Positions 17,739 to 26,594 of a DNA stretch of 64,000 nt are shown piece by piece. The stretch spans positions 744,001 to 808,000 of the forward strand of contig JADKKQ010000001.1 of the NCBI GenBank assembly GCA_016720425.1, read 5' to 3'. The position numbers were made by a program, and so were the translations under genes. Position 1 is the first letter of the stretch. Every line of letters starts with the position of its first letter. This DNA is from Betaproteobacteria bacterium. Lineage in GTDB: Bacteria; Pseudomonadota; Gammaproteobacteria; Burkholderiales; Casimicrobiaceae. The notes under the pieces were generated by a model. The model was not told the DNA's origin. It saw only the letters and a program-made list of their open reading frames with translations, and searched no databases.

Positions 17739-18764
17739 TCACGACGCCGCCCTCGCTTGGTCGACGCTGCTCTGGGCTACCTGTTGGCGGTAGTCGCCGA
17801 GGATCCGGTCGATCACGCGCGTGGTGCGAGCGGCGGACTCGCCGGTGCTTGGGCAGCTTCCTTGACCATTCAGCTCGTCCACGATCGTCTGGATCAGCGG
17901 CTGGTGAACATGGGGTGGATCGCCAACCGGGATCTCCTCCACGGCGCTTCCGCGATCCACGAGGATCGGCACCGCCCGGGTGGTGGAGAAGCGGATGCGT
18001 CCCGCGGCTCCTATGATCTCGTTCCACTCCTCGTCACGGTCGGCCGCATAGCAGAACGCGCCGCTCCCTTGTACGCCGGTGGCGAACCTCCAACTCGCGG
18101 TGACGACGTCCTCCGCCCGGTAGGCGCCGCCTTGGTTGGCCGCAAACCCGCGCACGTCCACGATCGGCCCAAACACGAAATCGAGAAAGTCCAGCGTGTG
18201 GCTCATCAAGTCGACGAATAGCCCGCCGCCGGAACGCGATGCATCGACGCGCCAGGGTGCAGATCCCGGAGCGGCGTCCGTGGTGGTGCGCAACGGCTGG
18301 AATTGCCGGCAGAGCACCATGCGCACCGGGCCGACTGCGCCGCTCTCGACCAAGTCGCGCACAGCGAGAAACCGGGGCAGCGCGCGGCGGTAGTAGGCGA
18401 CCCAGAGCGGCACCCCGGCCCGCCGGCAGGCGGCGATCATGTCGTCACACTCGGTGCCGCTCATTGCCATCGGCTTCTCGACCAGCACCGGCTTGCCTGC
18501 CGCTGCGCAGCGCAACACGTAATCGCGGTGCGTTTCGGGCGTCGTAGCGACGTAAACGGCGTCGATGTCGTCTGCGCGCAGGATGGCCTCGGCATCGTCG
18601 TGGAATCGCGCGACCCCGTGCCGTCGCGCGTAGTCCGCGGCCAGCGCGCCGTTGCGGCGCATCACCGCGACCAGCGCGGAGTTGGTTGCCTTGTAGAAAC
18701 CCGGCCCGCTCTTGATCTCCGTCACGTCGCCGCAGCCGATGATTCCCCAGCGAATCGTCCTCAT
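17739..18764 (-). CDS. Gfo/Idh/MocA-family oxidoreductase
   Basis: The 341-residue NAD(P)-dependent dehydrogenase has GIIGCGDVTE (Rossmann GxGxx) at the N-terminus, VYVATTPETHRDYVL, and the catalytic EKP motif in GKPVLVEKPMAMS near residue 95. The C-terminal substrate domain contains FVDLMSHTLDFLDFVFG. Enzymes of this family act on sugars, inositols or related cyclic alcohols; the substrate is not determinable here. The frame is open to 18995, but ATG 18764 is preceded by GGAGGG and begins exactly at the Rossmann strand. It is followed at 27 bp by the OYE-type gene (probable operon). Confidence 0.88.
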   Translation of the reverse strand: MRTIRWGIIGCGDVTEIKSGPGFYKATNSALVAVMRRNGALAADYARRHGVARFHDDAEAILRADDIDAVYVATTPETHRDYVLRCAAAGKPVLVEKPMAMSGTECDDMIAACRRAGVPLWVAYYRRALPRFLAVRDLVESGAVGPVRMVLCRQFQPLRTTTDAAPGSAPWRVDASRSGGGLFVDLMSHTLDFLDFVFGPIVDVRGFAANQGGAYRAEDVVTASWRFATGVQGSGAFCYAADRDEEWNEIIGAAGRIRFSTTRAVPILVDRGSAVEEIPVGDPPHVHQPLIQTIVDELNGQGSCPSTGESAARTTRVIDRILGDYRQQVAQSSVDQARAAS

Positions 18765-19007
18765 GAACTGCCCTCCACAAGCGTTCGCCGCAGGTGCCGG
18801 TGCCCACCGCAAGGAAATGCGTCCTTGCCAGCGAAAGGGCACCCGTCTGTTCGCGATCGCAACCGACTGTTCGGCAGGTGACACATGGTGACCCGAGCCA
18901 TTATGACCGCTTGTGCCGACGGCGACGAACTCCGCTGTGACTGCACGGAATTGAGGAGATGACGCGGCCCCCCGGGAAACGCGCCTGCGCTGCACAGAGC
19001 TGGCTGC

Positions 19008-20000
19008 TCAGCGACCTACCTGGCGAAGCAGGTGTTCCGGATACCGGGCGCCCTGCACGGCGATCTTCGCGAGCGCGCCGTCGATCTCACGAAGTTCCTC
19101 GGGCGTCAGCCCGATCGCAGCCGCGCCGATGTTCTCTTCCAGGCGGTGCAGCTTCGTGGTGCCGGGTATCGGGACGATCCACGCCTTCTGGGCCAGTAGC
19201 CAGGCGAGCGCGATCTGGGCGGGGGTCACTGACTTCCGGGCGGCGATCGCGACGAGCAGATCGACCAGGGCGTGGTTCGCCTTGCGGGCCTCCGGCGTGA
19301 AGCGCGGAACGACGTTGCGGAGGTCCGTGCTGTCGAAGGTCGTGCTCTCGTCGATCGCGCCCGTGAGGAAGCCCCTGCCCAGCGGGCTGAAGGGAACGAA
19401 GCCGATGCCGAGTTCCTCCAGCGTCGGCAGAAGCTCCTGCTCGGGTTCGCGCCACCACATGGAGTATTCGCTCTGCACCGCGGTGACCGGCTGAACGGCG
19501 TGGGCTCGCCGGATCGTCTGCACGCCCGGCTCGGAAAGGCCGAAGTGCCTGACCTTGCCTTCGCGGATCAGGTCCTTGACCGCACCGGCGACATCCTCGA
19601 TCGGCACGTTCGGGTCAACGCGATGCTGATAGAACAAATCAATGACGCCAGTCTTCAACCGCTTGAGCGATGCGTCGGCCACCCGCTTGATGTGCTCGGG
19701 CCGGCTGTCGAGGCCGCGCTGCGAGCCGTCCTTCGGGTCGATGTCGAAGCCGAACTTGGTGGCGATCACCACTTGATCGCGCATCGGGGCCAGCGCCTCG
19801 CCGACGAGTGCCTCATTGGAAAACGGGCCGTAGACCTCGGCGGTGTCGAAAAAGGTGACACCCCGGGCAACGGCCGACCGGATCAGCGCGATTCCGTCCC
19901 TCTTGTCGACCGCCGGGCCGTAGCCAAAGCTCATGCCCATGCAACCGAGCCCGAGCGCGGACACTTCCGGGCCGCGGTTTCCCAATTTTCGCTTGTGCAT
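19008..20000 (-). CDS. Aldo/keto reductase
   Basis: The 330-residue enzyme has the AKR catalytic tetrad in expected places: FFDTAEVYG (Asp, Tyr), VVIATKFGF (Lys) and DLFYQHRVD (His). The SPLGRGFLTG segment and the PIPGTTKLHRLEENI NADPH-binding loop are of the YajO/pyridoxal-reductase-like branch common in proteobacteria. It reduces aldehydes or ketones with NADPH. The start is ATG 20000 because GGAGGAGG lies upstream; the longer frame from 20075 adds non-family residues. Single gene, 243 bp downstream of the Gfo/Idh gene's start and not obviously co-transcribed with it. Confidence 0.9.
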   Translation of the reverse strand: MHKRKLGNRGPEVSALGLGCMGMSFGYGPAVDKRDGIALIRSAVARGVTFFDTAEVYGPFSNEALVGEALAPMRDQVVIATKFGFDIDPKDGSQRGLDSRPEHIKRVADASLKRLKTGVIDLFYQHRVDPNVPIEDVAGAVKDLIREGKVRHFGLSEPGVQTIRRAHAVQPVTAVQSEYSMWWREPEQELLPTLEELGIGFVPFSPLGRGFLTGAIDESTTFDSTDLRNVVPRFTPEARKANHALVDLLVAIAARKSVTPAQIALAWLLAQKAWIVPIPGTTKLHRLEENIGAAAIGLTPEELREIDGALAKIAVQGARYPEHLLRQVGR

Positions 20001-20346
20001 GTCGGCTCCTCCTCCGGCTGAAGACCGAAGCTCTTTCGTCCTGAAGTCAATGATGCGCGTCCGGACCACTTCCATAAAGAGTCGGAATTCGAGCGCGGGT
20101 GTGGCGATCGGTCAGGACCGCAGTCTGCCGAGGCACGCAACGGTACCGGGAGTCGGGCGCGATCTCGCGGCGTCCTGCGGGCTGAGTCTCGCCCACTCGG
20201 CCCCCCGACACCCTTCGCCCGCCGCAACGCTCTGCGCGAAAGGTGAGTGACATCAAGGCGACCGGGTCTCGCCACCGGGACAATGCCGTCCATTCGGACC
20301 GCGGCGCCGCGGGCGCTGCCGCCGAAGCCAAAGGGGACGGAACGCG
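20001..20346. other. Divergent intergenic region
   Basis: 346 bp between the divergent AKR and hemerythrin-PAS genes. It should carry both promoters, but I cannot point to convincing -35/-10 pairs; GACAAT near 20278 is a candidate -10. No FNR-type dyad is seen. Confidence 0.4.
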
Positions 20347-21303
20347 ATGAATCGGGAATGGGACGACCTGCTGAGGCAGGATCACGAGATGACCGAGCGG
20401 GTCTTCGCCGCGATGGAGGCGCGCTTCGCGACGGCGACCGGTCCGTCCCGGGCGCAGGTCATGAAGCTGGTCCGCTATCTCGGCGACTACGTCGACCGCT
20501 GCCACAACCAGAAGGAGGAGCAGCACCTGTTTCCGCGCCTCGTGCGTGCCGGCATGCCTCGGGACGCGGGCCCGCTGGCCGTGATGCTCGACGAGCACGA
20601 ACGGGCCCGGCAGATTCTCGCGCGCCTCGGGTCGTTGGGAAGGGCGTTCGCGGCGGGCGACGCCGCGGCGCTGCCCGACCTTCGCGACGCGTTCACCGCC
20701 TACGCCAGTCTCTGCAAGGATCATTTCTGGAAGGAGAGCGACGTCCTCTACCCGGCGGCCAAGCGGATGCTCTCCGGGGAGGAGGCGGCGGCCATCGTCG
20801 AAGGCATCGACGCCCTCGAGGCCGCGATCGGCGACGGCACCCGCGAGCGTTACTATCGAATGGCGCAGGAGATCGTCGACGAGGGTGAGCTGCGCGATCT
20901 GGCGTTCGGGCTCGACCGTGACGTGCTCGCGGCGATTCTCAACACGCTGCCGGTCGAGCTCTCGTTCATCGACCACGAAGACCGTGTCCGCTACTTCAGC
21001 CACGAGCATGGCGAGAAGATATTCGGGCGGACCCGGGGCGCGATCGGCACCGCGGTGCAGAATTGCCATCCCCAGAAGAGCGTGCACCTCGTCAACCGCA
21101 TCCTCGCGGACTTCCGGTCCGGGAATCGCGACCTGGCCGAGTTCTGGATCGACATGGGCGGGCGCAAGGTGCACATCCGCTACTGCCCCGTCCGCAGCGG
21201 CGACGGCCGGTATCTCGGCACGCTCGAGACGGTGCAGGACGTCACCGCGATCCAGCGGCTCTCCGGCGAGCGGCGACTGCTCGACGGCGGCGAGCAAGGC
21301 TGA
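20347..21303 (+). CDS. Hemerythrin (HHE) domain - PAS domain protein, DUF438-like
   Basis: The 318-residue protein has two parts. Residues 1-150 form a hemerythrin-like four-helix bundle with a full apparent di-iron ligand set: His13, His53-x3-Glu57, His84 and His126-x3-Glu130. Residues about 190-305 form a PAS domain (IDHEDRVRYFSHEHGEKIFG, CHPQKSVHLVNRIL, TLETVQDVTAI) of the kind fused to DUF438/HHE proteins. No kinase or output domain is attached. It is probably a cytoplasmic sensor or scavenger of O2 or NO, or an iron-linked stress protein; the downstream partner is unknown. AACGCG precedes the ATG, with no strong ribosome binding site. Confidence 0.8.
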   Translation: MNREWDDLLRQDHEMTERVFAAMEARFATATGPSRAQVMKLVRYLGDYVDRCHNQKEEQHLFPRLVRAGMPRDAGPLAVMLDEHERARQILARLGSLGRAFAAGDAAALPDLRDAFTAYASLCKDHFWKESDVLYPAAKRMLSGEEAAAIVEGIDALEAAIGDGTRERYYRMAQEIVDEGELRDLAFGLDRDVLAAILNTLPVELSFIDHEDRVRYFSHEHGEKIFGRTRGAIGTAVQNCHPQKSVHLVNRILADFRSGNRDLAEFWIDMGGRKVHIRYCPVRSGDGRYLGTLETVQDVTAIQRLSGERRLLDGGEQG

Positions 21304-21390
21304 CCGCACAGCCAAACGCGCCGGGGCCCGCCTTCGCGGCGCCGATGGGCGTGTCCCTCACCCCGGCACCGCACCGCCGGATCGCCTGCG

Positions 21391-21867
21391 CTACGGTTTG
21401 GCCATGAACCGCCGGGCGCTCTGCTCCAGGAAGATGCCGATCATCGCCTGCATGTCGGGGCCCTGCAGCTCGATGAACTGCTTCCACAGATCGGGGGTCA
21501 GCGCCATCGCATCGTCCTGCCCCGCGGCCGCCGGGTGCTGCAGCTTTTGCTGGATGCCCAGCAGCGTGTTGAGGTTCTGCTCCATGTACGCGCCCACCAT
21601 CGTCTGCTGCGCGGCGCCGTGGAAGCGCACGATCTGCGCCAGCATTTCCGAACTGAACATCGGCGCAGCACCCGACTCTTCCTCCAGAATGATCTGCAGC
21701 AGGATGGCGCGGGTGAGGTCGGCGCCGGACTTCGCGTCGATCACCCGGAAGGCGACGTTCTGCAACACCAGCCGCTTGACGTCGGCCAAGGTGATGTAGC
21801 CCTCGTTGGCAACGTCGTAGAGCCGTCGATTCGGGTATTTCCTGATGATCCTGGGCGTCGCGCTCAC
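21391..21867 (-). CDS. phaR: Polyhydroxyalkanoate synthesis repressor PhaR
   Basis: The 158-residue regulator opens with the diagnostic PHB/PHA DNA-binding domain (RIIRKYPNRRLYDVANEGYI), followed by the PHB accumulation domain (SEMLAQIVRFHG, MEQNLNTLLGIQQKL). PhaR binds PHA granules and, when free, represses phasin and its own gene. The start is GTG 21867, with GGAG 8 bp upstream; the longer frame adds unrelated residues. It is divergent from the phasin gene, and two PhaR-type operators lie in the shared region, fitting repression of phasin and possible autoregulation. Confidence 0.93.
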   Translation of the reverse strand: MSATPRIIRKYPNRRLYDVANEGYITLADVKRLVLQNVAFRVIDAKSGADLTRAILLQIILEEESGAAPMFSSEMLAQIVRFHGAAQQTMVGAYMEQNLNTLLGIQQKLQHPAAAGQDDAMALTPDLWKQFIELQGPDMQAMIGIFLEQSARRFMAKP

Positions 21868-21959
21868 GGCTGTTCTCCGGATTCCGCTGGGTCGATTATG
21901 TGCCGTCGGCTTGCCGGCGGTTGAATCCACGCCAAACCTGGCTGGCGATCCAGCGGTGG

Positions 21960-22028
21960 TGCGCTGCAACATATTTCTCTTGACTTCCCAAATTCGGTCC
22001 TCTAACATTTGAATTGTGCGGTGCAGCA
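21960..22028 (+). promoter_or_regulatory. Phasin promoter bracketed by two PhaR-type operators
   Basis: TTGACT (21980-21985), a 17-bp spacer and TAACAT (22003-22008) form a good sigma-70 promoter. TGCGGTGCAGCA (22017-22028) covers the predicted start site and matches the PhaR motif TGCRNYGCASMA, as I recall it, at every position. TGCGCTGCAACA (21960-21971), just upstream of the -35 box, matches at 11 of 12. The layout predicts tight repression of the phasin gene until PhaR is titrated by PHA granules. Confidence 0.65.
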
Positions 22029-22133
22029 ATTCGGGTTCGCGGTCGTGGCCAGCCCACGTCCGAACTCCCGGCGGCACCCTGAACACAGCCTGGCCGCGGC
22101 TCGGTCAGCCACCTCCACCGGAAAGGGATCGCC

Positions 22134-22679
22134 ATGTACAACGTCACCGAACAATTCGCCGAACTCAACCAGGCCAATGTCGCGCAAGCCACCAAGCTGT
22201 CCGCGCTGGCGCTGGAAAACGCCGACAAGCTGGCCAAGATCAACCTGCAGACTGCCAAGAGCGCGCTCGCGAAGGGCGTCGAGAACGCGCAGGCCGTCGC
22301 CGCCGTCAAGGACGTCCAGCAACTCGTCGCCTTGAACAGCACGCTGGCCGAAGCGAGCGTGCAGGGAGCGCTGGACTACTCGAAGCACCTGTATGAACTC
22401 GCCACCGAAGCGCAGGCGAAGTACACGGCGCTGATCGAAGAGTCCTGGGCGGCCTACACCAAGGGCGCGGCCGCGTGGGTCGACCAGGCGAGCAAGTCGG
22501 CACCGGCCGGTTCGGAAACCGCCGTCGCCGCGTTCAAGCAGGGGATGGCCGCGTCGATGGCCGCGTTCGACCAGTTCAAGCAGTCGTCGCAGCAGGTGGT
22601 GAACCTGGCCGACGCCAGCATGCGCGCCGCGGCCGCCAACGCGACCAAGGTTGCCGCCACGGCCAAGGGTCGCAAGTAG
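22134..22679 (+). CDS. phaP: Phasin family protein
   Basis: The 181-residue, Ala/Lys-rich, all-helical protein matches the phasin_2/PhaP family: EQFAELNQANVAQATKLSAL at the N-terminus, then amphipathic helices without a signal peptide, and a Lys-rich Ala tail. Phasins coat polyhydroxyalkanoate granules and control their number and size. It is preceded by AAAGGGA 7 bp before the ATG, a consensus promoter with PhaR operators, and the divergent phaR gene. No PHA synthase lies in the window. Two strong hairpins follow the gene. Confidence 0.92.
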   Translation: MYNVTEQFAELNQANVAQATKLSALALENADKLAKINLQTAKSALAKGVENAQAVAAVKDVQQLVALNSTLAEASVQGALDYSKHLYELATEAQAKYTALIEESWAAYTKGAAAWVDQASKSAPAGSETAVAAFKQGMAASMAAFDQFKQSSQQVVNLADASMRAAAANATKVAATAKGRK

Positions 22680-22701
22680 ACCTGAGCCGTTCCTTCGATC
22701 A

Positions 22702-22728
22702 GGCGACGTGACCCATCGTCACGTCGCC
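22702..22728 (+). terminator. Hairpin after the phasin gene
   Basis: A perfect 10-bp stem GGCGACGTGA / TCACGTCGCC with a 7-nt loop, 22 bp after the stop. It has no T-run, so it may act as an mRNA 3' stabiliser as well as a terminator. Confidence 0.55.
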
Positions 22729-22742
22729 CCGGGGGGTCGATG

Positions 22743-22776
22743 CCGGGGGGCGTGCGCAAGCCGCACGACCCCCCGG
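22743..22776 (+). terminator. Second hairpin after the phasin gene
   Basis: A near-perfect GC-rich stem: CCGGGGGGCGTGCG pairs with CGCACGACCCCCCGG around a short CAAGC loop, followed by a short CGCGTTTGGG tail. Tandem with the preceding hairpin. Confidence 0.5.
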
Positions 22777-22858
22777 CGCGTTTGGGAAGGCTGCAGGTTG
22801 CACCCGTGCACTTCCGTGCGGGCCGGGTGCCTTTCGTGCCGGGGCCGTTCAGCCGATA

Positions 22859-25069
22859 ATGGCTTTGGCCATGCCCGCTGACCCAAGCACCGACGAATCC
22901 CGCGTCCTCAGCGTCCTGCCGGCCGAAGACGCGCACGACACCGCGGCCGTGGAGTGGTGGTTCCTGCAGGGCTGGTTCGCGCCGCCCGGGGGCCGGCGGC
23001 GCGAGTTCATGACCAGCTTCTTCCGCTTGAACCTGCGGGATCACGACCCCGGCGAGGCGAACGGTTTCGAGGTGCTGCTCGCACTCTACGACCCCGGCCA
23101 CAGCCCCGCCCATCGCACGCAGACCTGGATCAGCCCGCCGGTGCTGCGCCAGGCGATCGAGAAGCTCCATACCCACAACGCCAGGATCGATCCCTTCGTG
23201 CAGCGAGCGCTGCTGCAGGAGCTGGTCGATCACGGCCCGCCGCGACCGGTGGTCGTCAATCGGGCCGCGGTGAGTTTCCGCCCCGCCCCGCTCGACGTCG
23301 CGTGGGACGGATACCGGCTGGCGCAGCGCGCCGACGGCATGCACCTGGAGTTTCGCGACCTGCACGGCGAGGGGACGATCGCCCTGGTGGCAGGCGCCGG
23401 GCCCGGCCTCGACGTGGTGAGCAACCCCGCGACGGCGTCGCCCGCCGGTGGCATGGCGTATCGCACCTATCCCCGCCTCCCGGTCCTCGGCCGCACCGCC
23501 GACGGGCCGGTGGCGGGCGAGGCGTGGCTCGATCACCAGTGGGGCGATTTCGACTGGTTCCGCGACCCCGTCGGCGATCAGATCCTCGGCTGGGACTGGT
23601 TCGGCATCAATCTCGACCACGGCTCCGACGTGATCGTCCTGCGCCATTTCCATGCGCGCAGCAGGCAGGCGCTGGGTGCCACGATCCATTGGCGCGACGC
23701 CGCAGGGGTGGTGCGCAGCACCGGGGCGGTGACCGTCGATCCCCGCCGGCACTGGGAGAGCCCCGCGACCCACGCAGTCTATCCGGTCGGCTGCCGAATC
23801 GACGCGCCGGAGTTCGACCTGGTGCTGGACTTCGAGCCGCTGGCCGACGACCAGGAGGTGCCGAGCTTCGGGACGCCGCGCGCCGTCTGGGAAGGCGCCG
23901 GAACGGTCACCGGCCGGCTGGCCGGACAAGCGGTCCGCGGCCGGGCGCGCGGCGAGTTCCACGGCTACGCTTTCGTGCTGGACCACGGCGAGGTCGTCGG
24001 TCGGCTGACGCGTAACGTCGATCGCAGCCTGGAAGACCTGCTGCCGCGGCGCTTCGACCAGGCCGCGGTCGAGCGCTTCGTCGGGCCGGCACGGGGCACG
24101 CACGAGATCGACGCCTACACCGCCGGTCTGGCGGTGCCGGTGTGGGATCTCATCGACCGCAGCGGCAAGCGCTGGCGGCCGTTGTTCGGCCTGCTGCTGC
24201 TGGAGTCGCTGGGCGTTCCCTCCGCGCCCTACGCCGGCCTGATCGCGTGCATGACCGAGATGGTGCACACCGCGACGCTGATCGTCGACGACATCGAGGA
24301 CGACTCGCTGCTGCGGCGCGGGGCCGAATGCCTGCACCTGCGCTACGGCGTGGACGTCGCGCTCAATGCCGGCAACGCACTCTACTTCCTGCCCAGCGTC
24401 GTGCTGTTCGAGCACCCGCTGCTCGATCCGGACCAGCGTTGGCAACTGCTGCGCATCAAGGAGCGCATGTTCATCGAAGGCCACTGCGGGCAGGCGACGG
24501 ACATCCACTGGTCGCGGCGACTGACGCGCCGGCACCTCGAGCAGCGCCTGGCGGAAGACTACGAGGGCAAGCTGCTCCAGATGTACGCGCTGAAGACCGC
24601 GTCCGCCGCGTCCGGCGTGGCGGAGTGCGCCGCCGTGGTGGCCCGGGCCGGCCCCGCCGTCACTGCGGCCTGCTCCGAGTTTGCGCGCACGCTGGGCACG
24701 GCGTTCCAGATCGTCGACGACGTCCAGAACTTCGCTAGCGGGCCGATTCAGAAACAGCGCGGCGAAGACCTGGCGGCGGGAAAGGTCACGTTCCCGATGG
24801 CCGCCGCCCTGCGCGCGCTCGACCCGGAGCGGCGCTCCCGGCTGGCCGAGATCGTCTGCTCGCCCGAACTGCGCCAGGCGCCGGACGGCTGCGCCGAAGG
24901 CATCGCCCTGATCGAGGCCGCGGCCGTGCTGGAGCCCTGCCGCAGGCGCGCGATAACGATGGTCGAGGAGGCCTGGCGACAGGTCACGCCGCTGCTGCCG
25001 CCCAGCGAATCGAAGATCCTGCTGCACGCGCTCTGCCTGAAGCTCGTCGACCTGGCTGAAGACGTCTGA
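22859..25069 (+). CDS. Fusion protein: CrtC/AttH-like lipocalin domain + trans-prenyl diphosphate synthase
   Basis: The 736-residue protein joins two enzymes usually encoded separately. Residues about 15-385 resemble the CrtC (hydroxyneurosporene hydratase)/AttH lipocalin-like fold: EWWFLQGWF (32-40), GEAWLDHQWGDFDWF (around 220-235) and GWDWFGINLDHG. Residues about 400-736 are a complete trans-isoprenyl diphosphate synthase: GKRWRP, a first Asp-rich motif DDIED (477-481) with LRRG after it, and a second motif DDVQN (620-624) in which the last Asp is Asn. The DDIEDDSLLRRG text and the DDxxN motif recall eukaryotic-type GGPP synthases. The likely role is making a C15-C20 prenyl diphosphate and then hydrating, cyclising or shielding it. 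No signal peptide. ATG 22871 is an alternative start. It lies 4 bp before selO. Confidence 0.8.
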   Translation: MALAMPADPSTDESRVLSVLPAEDAHDTAAVEWWFLQGWFAPPGGRRREFMTSFFRLNLRDHDPGEANGFEVLLALYDPGHSPAHRTQTWISPPVLRQAIEKLHTHNARIDPFVQRALLQELVDHGPPRPVVVNRAAVSFRPAPLDVAWDGYRLAQRADGMHLEFRDLHGEGTIALVAGAGPGLDVVSNPATASPAGGMAYRTYPRLPVLGRTADGPVAGEAWLDHQWGDFDWFRDPVGDQILGWDWFGINLDHGSDVIVLRHFHARSRQALGATIHWRDAAGVVRSTGAVTVDPRRHWESPATHAVYPVGCRIDAPEFDLVLDFEPLADDQEVPSFGTPRAVWEGAGTVTGRLAGQAVRGRARGEFHGYAFVLDHGEVVGRLTRNVDRSLEDLLPRRFDQAAVERFVGPARGTHEIDAYTAGLAVPVWDLIDRSGKRWRPLFGLLLLESLGVPSAPYAGLIACMTEMVHTATLIVDDIEDDSLLRRGAECLHLRYGVDVALNAGNALYFLPSVVLFEHPLLDPDQRWQLLRIKERMFIEGHCGQATDIHWSRRLTRRHLEQRLAEDYEGKLLQMYALKTASAASGVAECAAVVARAGPAVTAACSEFARTLGTAFQIVDDVQNFASGPIQKQRGEDLAAGKVTFPMAAALRALDPERRSRLAEIVCSPELRQAPDGCAEGIALIEAAAVLEPCRRRAITMVEEAWRQVTPLLPPSESKILLHALCLKLVDLAEDV

Positions 25070-25073
25070 GCCC

Positions 25074-26594
25074 ATGCCCTCCCACGCCACCTTCCGTTTC
25101 GACAATTCGTTCGCGCGCGAGCTTCCGGGGCTCTACGTGCCCTGGCGTCCGGCCGCGGTGTCCGCGCCGCGACTGCTGTACCTCAACCGCTCGCTGGCGG
25201 CGGAGCTCGGCCTCGACGTCGCGTCGCTCGACGGCCCCGCGGGCGCGGCGACCTTCTCCGGGAACGTGTTGCCCGAAGGCGCCGAGCCGCTGGCGCAGGC
25301 CTATGCCGGCCACCAGTTCGGCGGGTTCTCGCCGCAGCTCGGCGACGGCCGCGCGCTGCTGCTCGGCGAGGTGATCGACCGGCAGGGACGCCGCCGCGAC
25401 ATCGCCTTCAAGGGCTCGGGCCGCACGCCCTTCGCCCGCGGGGGCGACGGCAAGGCCGCCGTCGGGCCCATGCTGCGCGAGGTGCTGCTCGGCGAGGCGA
25501 TGCACGCGCTGGGGATCCCGACCACCCGCGCCCTCGCGGTGGTCGCGACCGGCGAGCCGGTCTACCGCGAGCAGGCCTTGCCGGGCGCCGTGCTGACGCG
25601 CGTGGCGGCGAGTCACCTCCGGGTCGGGACGTTCGAGTTCTTCGCCTCGCGCGGCGACCTGGAATCGCTGCGGAAGCTGGCCGAGTACACGATCGCGCGG
25701 CACGACCCGGCGCCGCTCGCGACCGCGGCGCAGCCCTTCCTGGCGCTGTTGCAGTCCGTGTCCGAACGGCAATCGGCGCTGGTCGCGCAGTGGATGAACG
25801 TGGGTTTCATCCACGGCGTGATGAACACCGACAACATGGCGATATCGGGCGAGACGATCGATTACGGGCCCTGCGCCTTCGTCGAAGCCTACGACCCCGC
25901 CGCCGTGTTCAGCTCCATCGACCATCGGGGACGCTACGCCTTCGGCAACCAGCCCGCCATCGCCGGCTGGAACCTCACGCGCCTGGCCGAAACGCTGCTG
26001 CCGCTGCTGGCCGACGATCCGGAGCAGGCGCTGACGATGGCCACCGAGGTCGTCGCCGCGTTCCCGGCGCGGTACCGCGCGCACCTCCTTCGCGGACAAC
26101 GCGCCAAGCTGGGGCTGCGTCGAGGCGAACCCGACGATGACGCCGCCGACGCCGCGTTGGCGGAGGACTGGTTGACCCTGCTCCACGCCGAGCGGGTGGA
26201 CTTCACCCTCGGGTGGCGGCGACTGGCCGCGGCCGCGGCCGGCGACGAGGCGCCGCTGCGCGCGCTGTTCGCCGGGACGGGCGCCCCCGACGCGTGGCTC
26301 GCGCGCTGGCGGGCACGCTGCGCCAGCGAGGACGACGGTGCGGGGCAAGCATCGACAACGGCCGGGATCGCGCGCGCCCGGGCGATGCGCAGCGTCAATC
26401 CCGTCGTGATTCCCCGCAATCACCGCGTCGAGGAGGCGCTGGCCGCCGCATCGGACGCGGGCGACCTCGCGCCCTTCGAGAAATTGCTCGATGCGGTCAC
26501 GCAGCCCTTCGACGAGGCCGGCGAACGGGCTTCGTATGCCGAGCCGGCGCCGGCCGCCGTGACGGCGAGCTACCGCACGTTCTGCGGTACCTGA
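25074..26594 (+). CDS. selO: SelO/YdiU family protein adenylyltransferase
   Basis: The 506-residue pseudokinase-fold enzyme transfers AMP from ATP to protein hydroxyls (AMPylation), with a role in redox stress in studied homologues. Motifs in order: FDNSFARELPGLYVPW, YAGHQFGGFSPQLGDGRALLLGE, KGSGRTPFARGGDGKAA, HGVMNTDNMAISG (catalytic Asn/Asp) and DYGPCAFVE (metal site). It ends with RTFCGT, keeping the conserved C-terminal Cys in place of the selenocysteine of animal SelO. The start ATG is 4 bp after the fusion gene's stop, so the two are probably co-transcribed. Length is close to family norm. Confidence 0.92.
   Translation: MPSHATFRFDNSFARELPGLYVPWRPAAVSAPRLLYLNRSLAAELGLDVASLDGPAGAATFSGNVLPEGAEPLAQAYAGHQFGGFSPQLGDGRALLLGEVIDRQGRRRDIAFKGSGRTPFARGGDGKAAVGPMLREVLLGEAMHALGIPTTRALAVVATGEPVYREQALPGAVLTRVAASHLRVGTFEFFASRGDLESLRKLAEYTIARHDPAPLATAAQPFLALLQSVSERQSALVAQWMNVGFIHGVMNTDNMAISGETIDYGPCAFVEAYDPAAVFSSIDHRGRYAFGNQPAIAGWNLTRLAETLLPLLADDPEQALTMATEVVAAFPARYRAHLLRGQRAKLGLRRGEPDDDAADAALAEDWLTLLHAERVDFTLGWRRLAAAAAGDEAPLRALFAGTGAPDAWLARWRARCASEDDGAGQASTTAGIARARAMRSVNPVVIPRNHRVEEALAAASDAGDLAPFEKLLDAVTQPFDEAGERASYAEPAPAAVTASYRTFCGT

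Noticed and set aside
22801..22871. Leaderless promoter (GATAAT) for the lipocalin-prenyltransferase gene
   Set aside because: GATAAT overlaps the first possible ATG and no -35 element is found, so it was not listed as a promoter.
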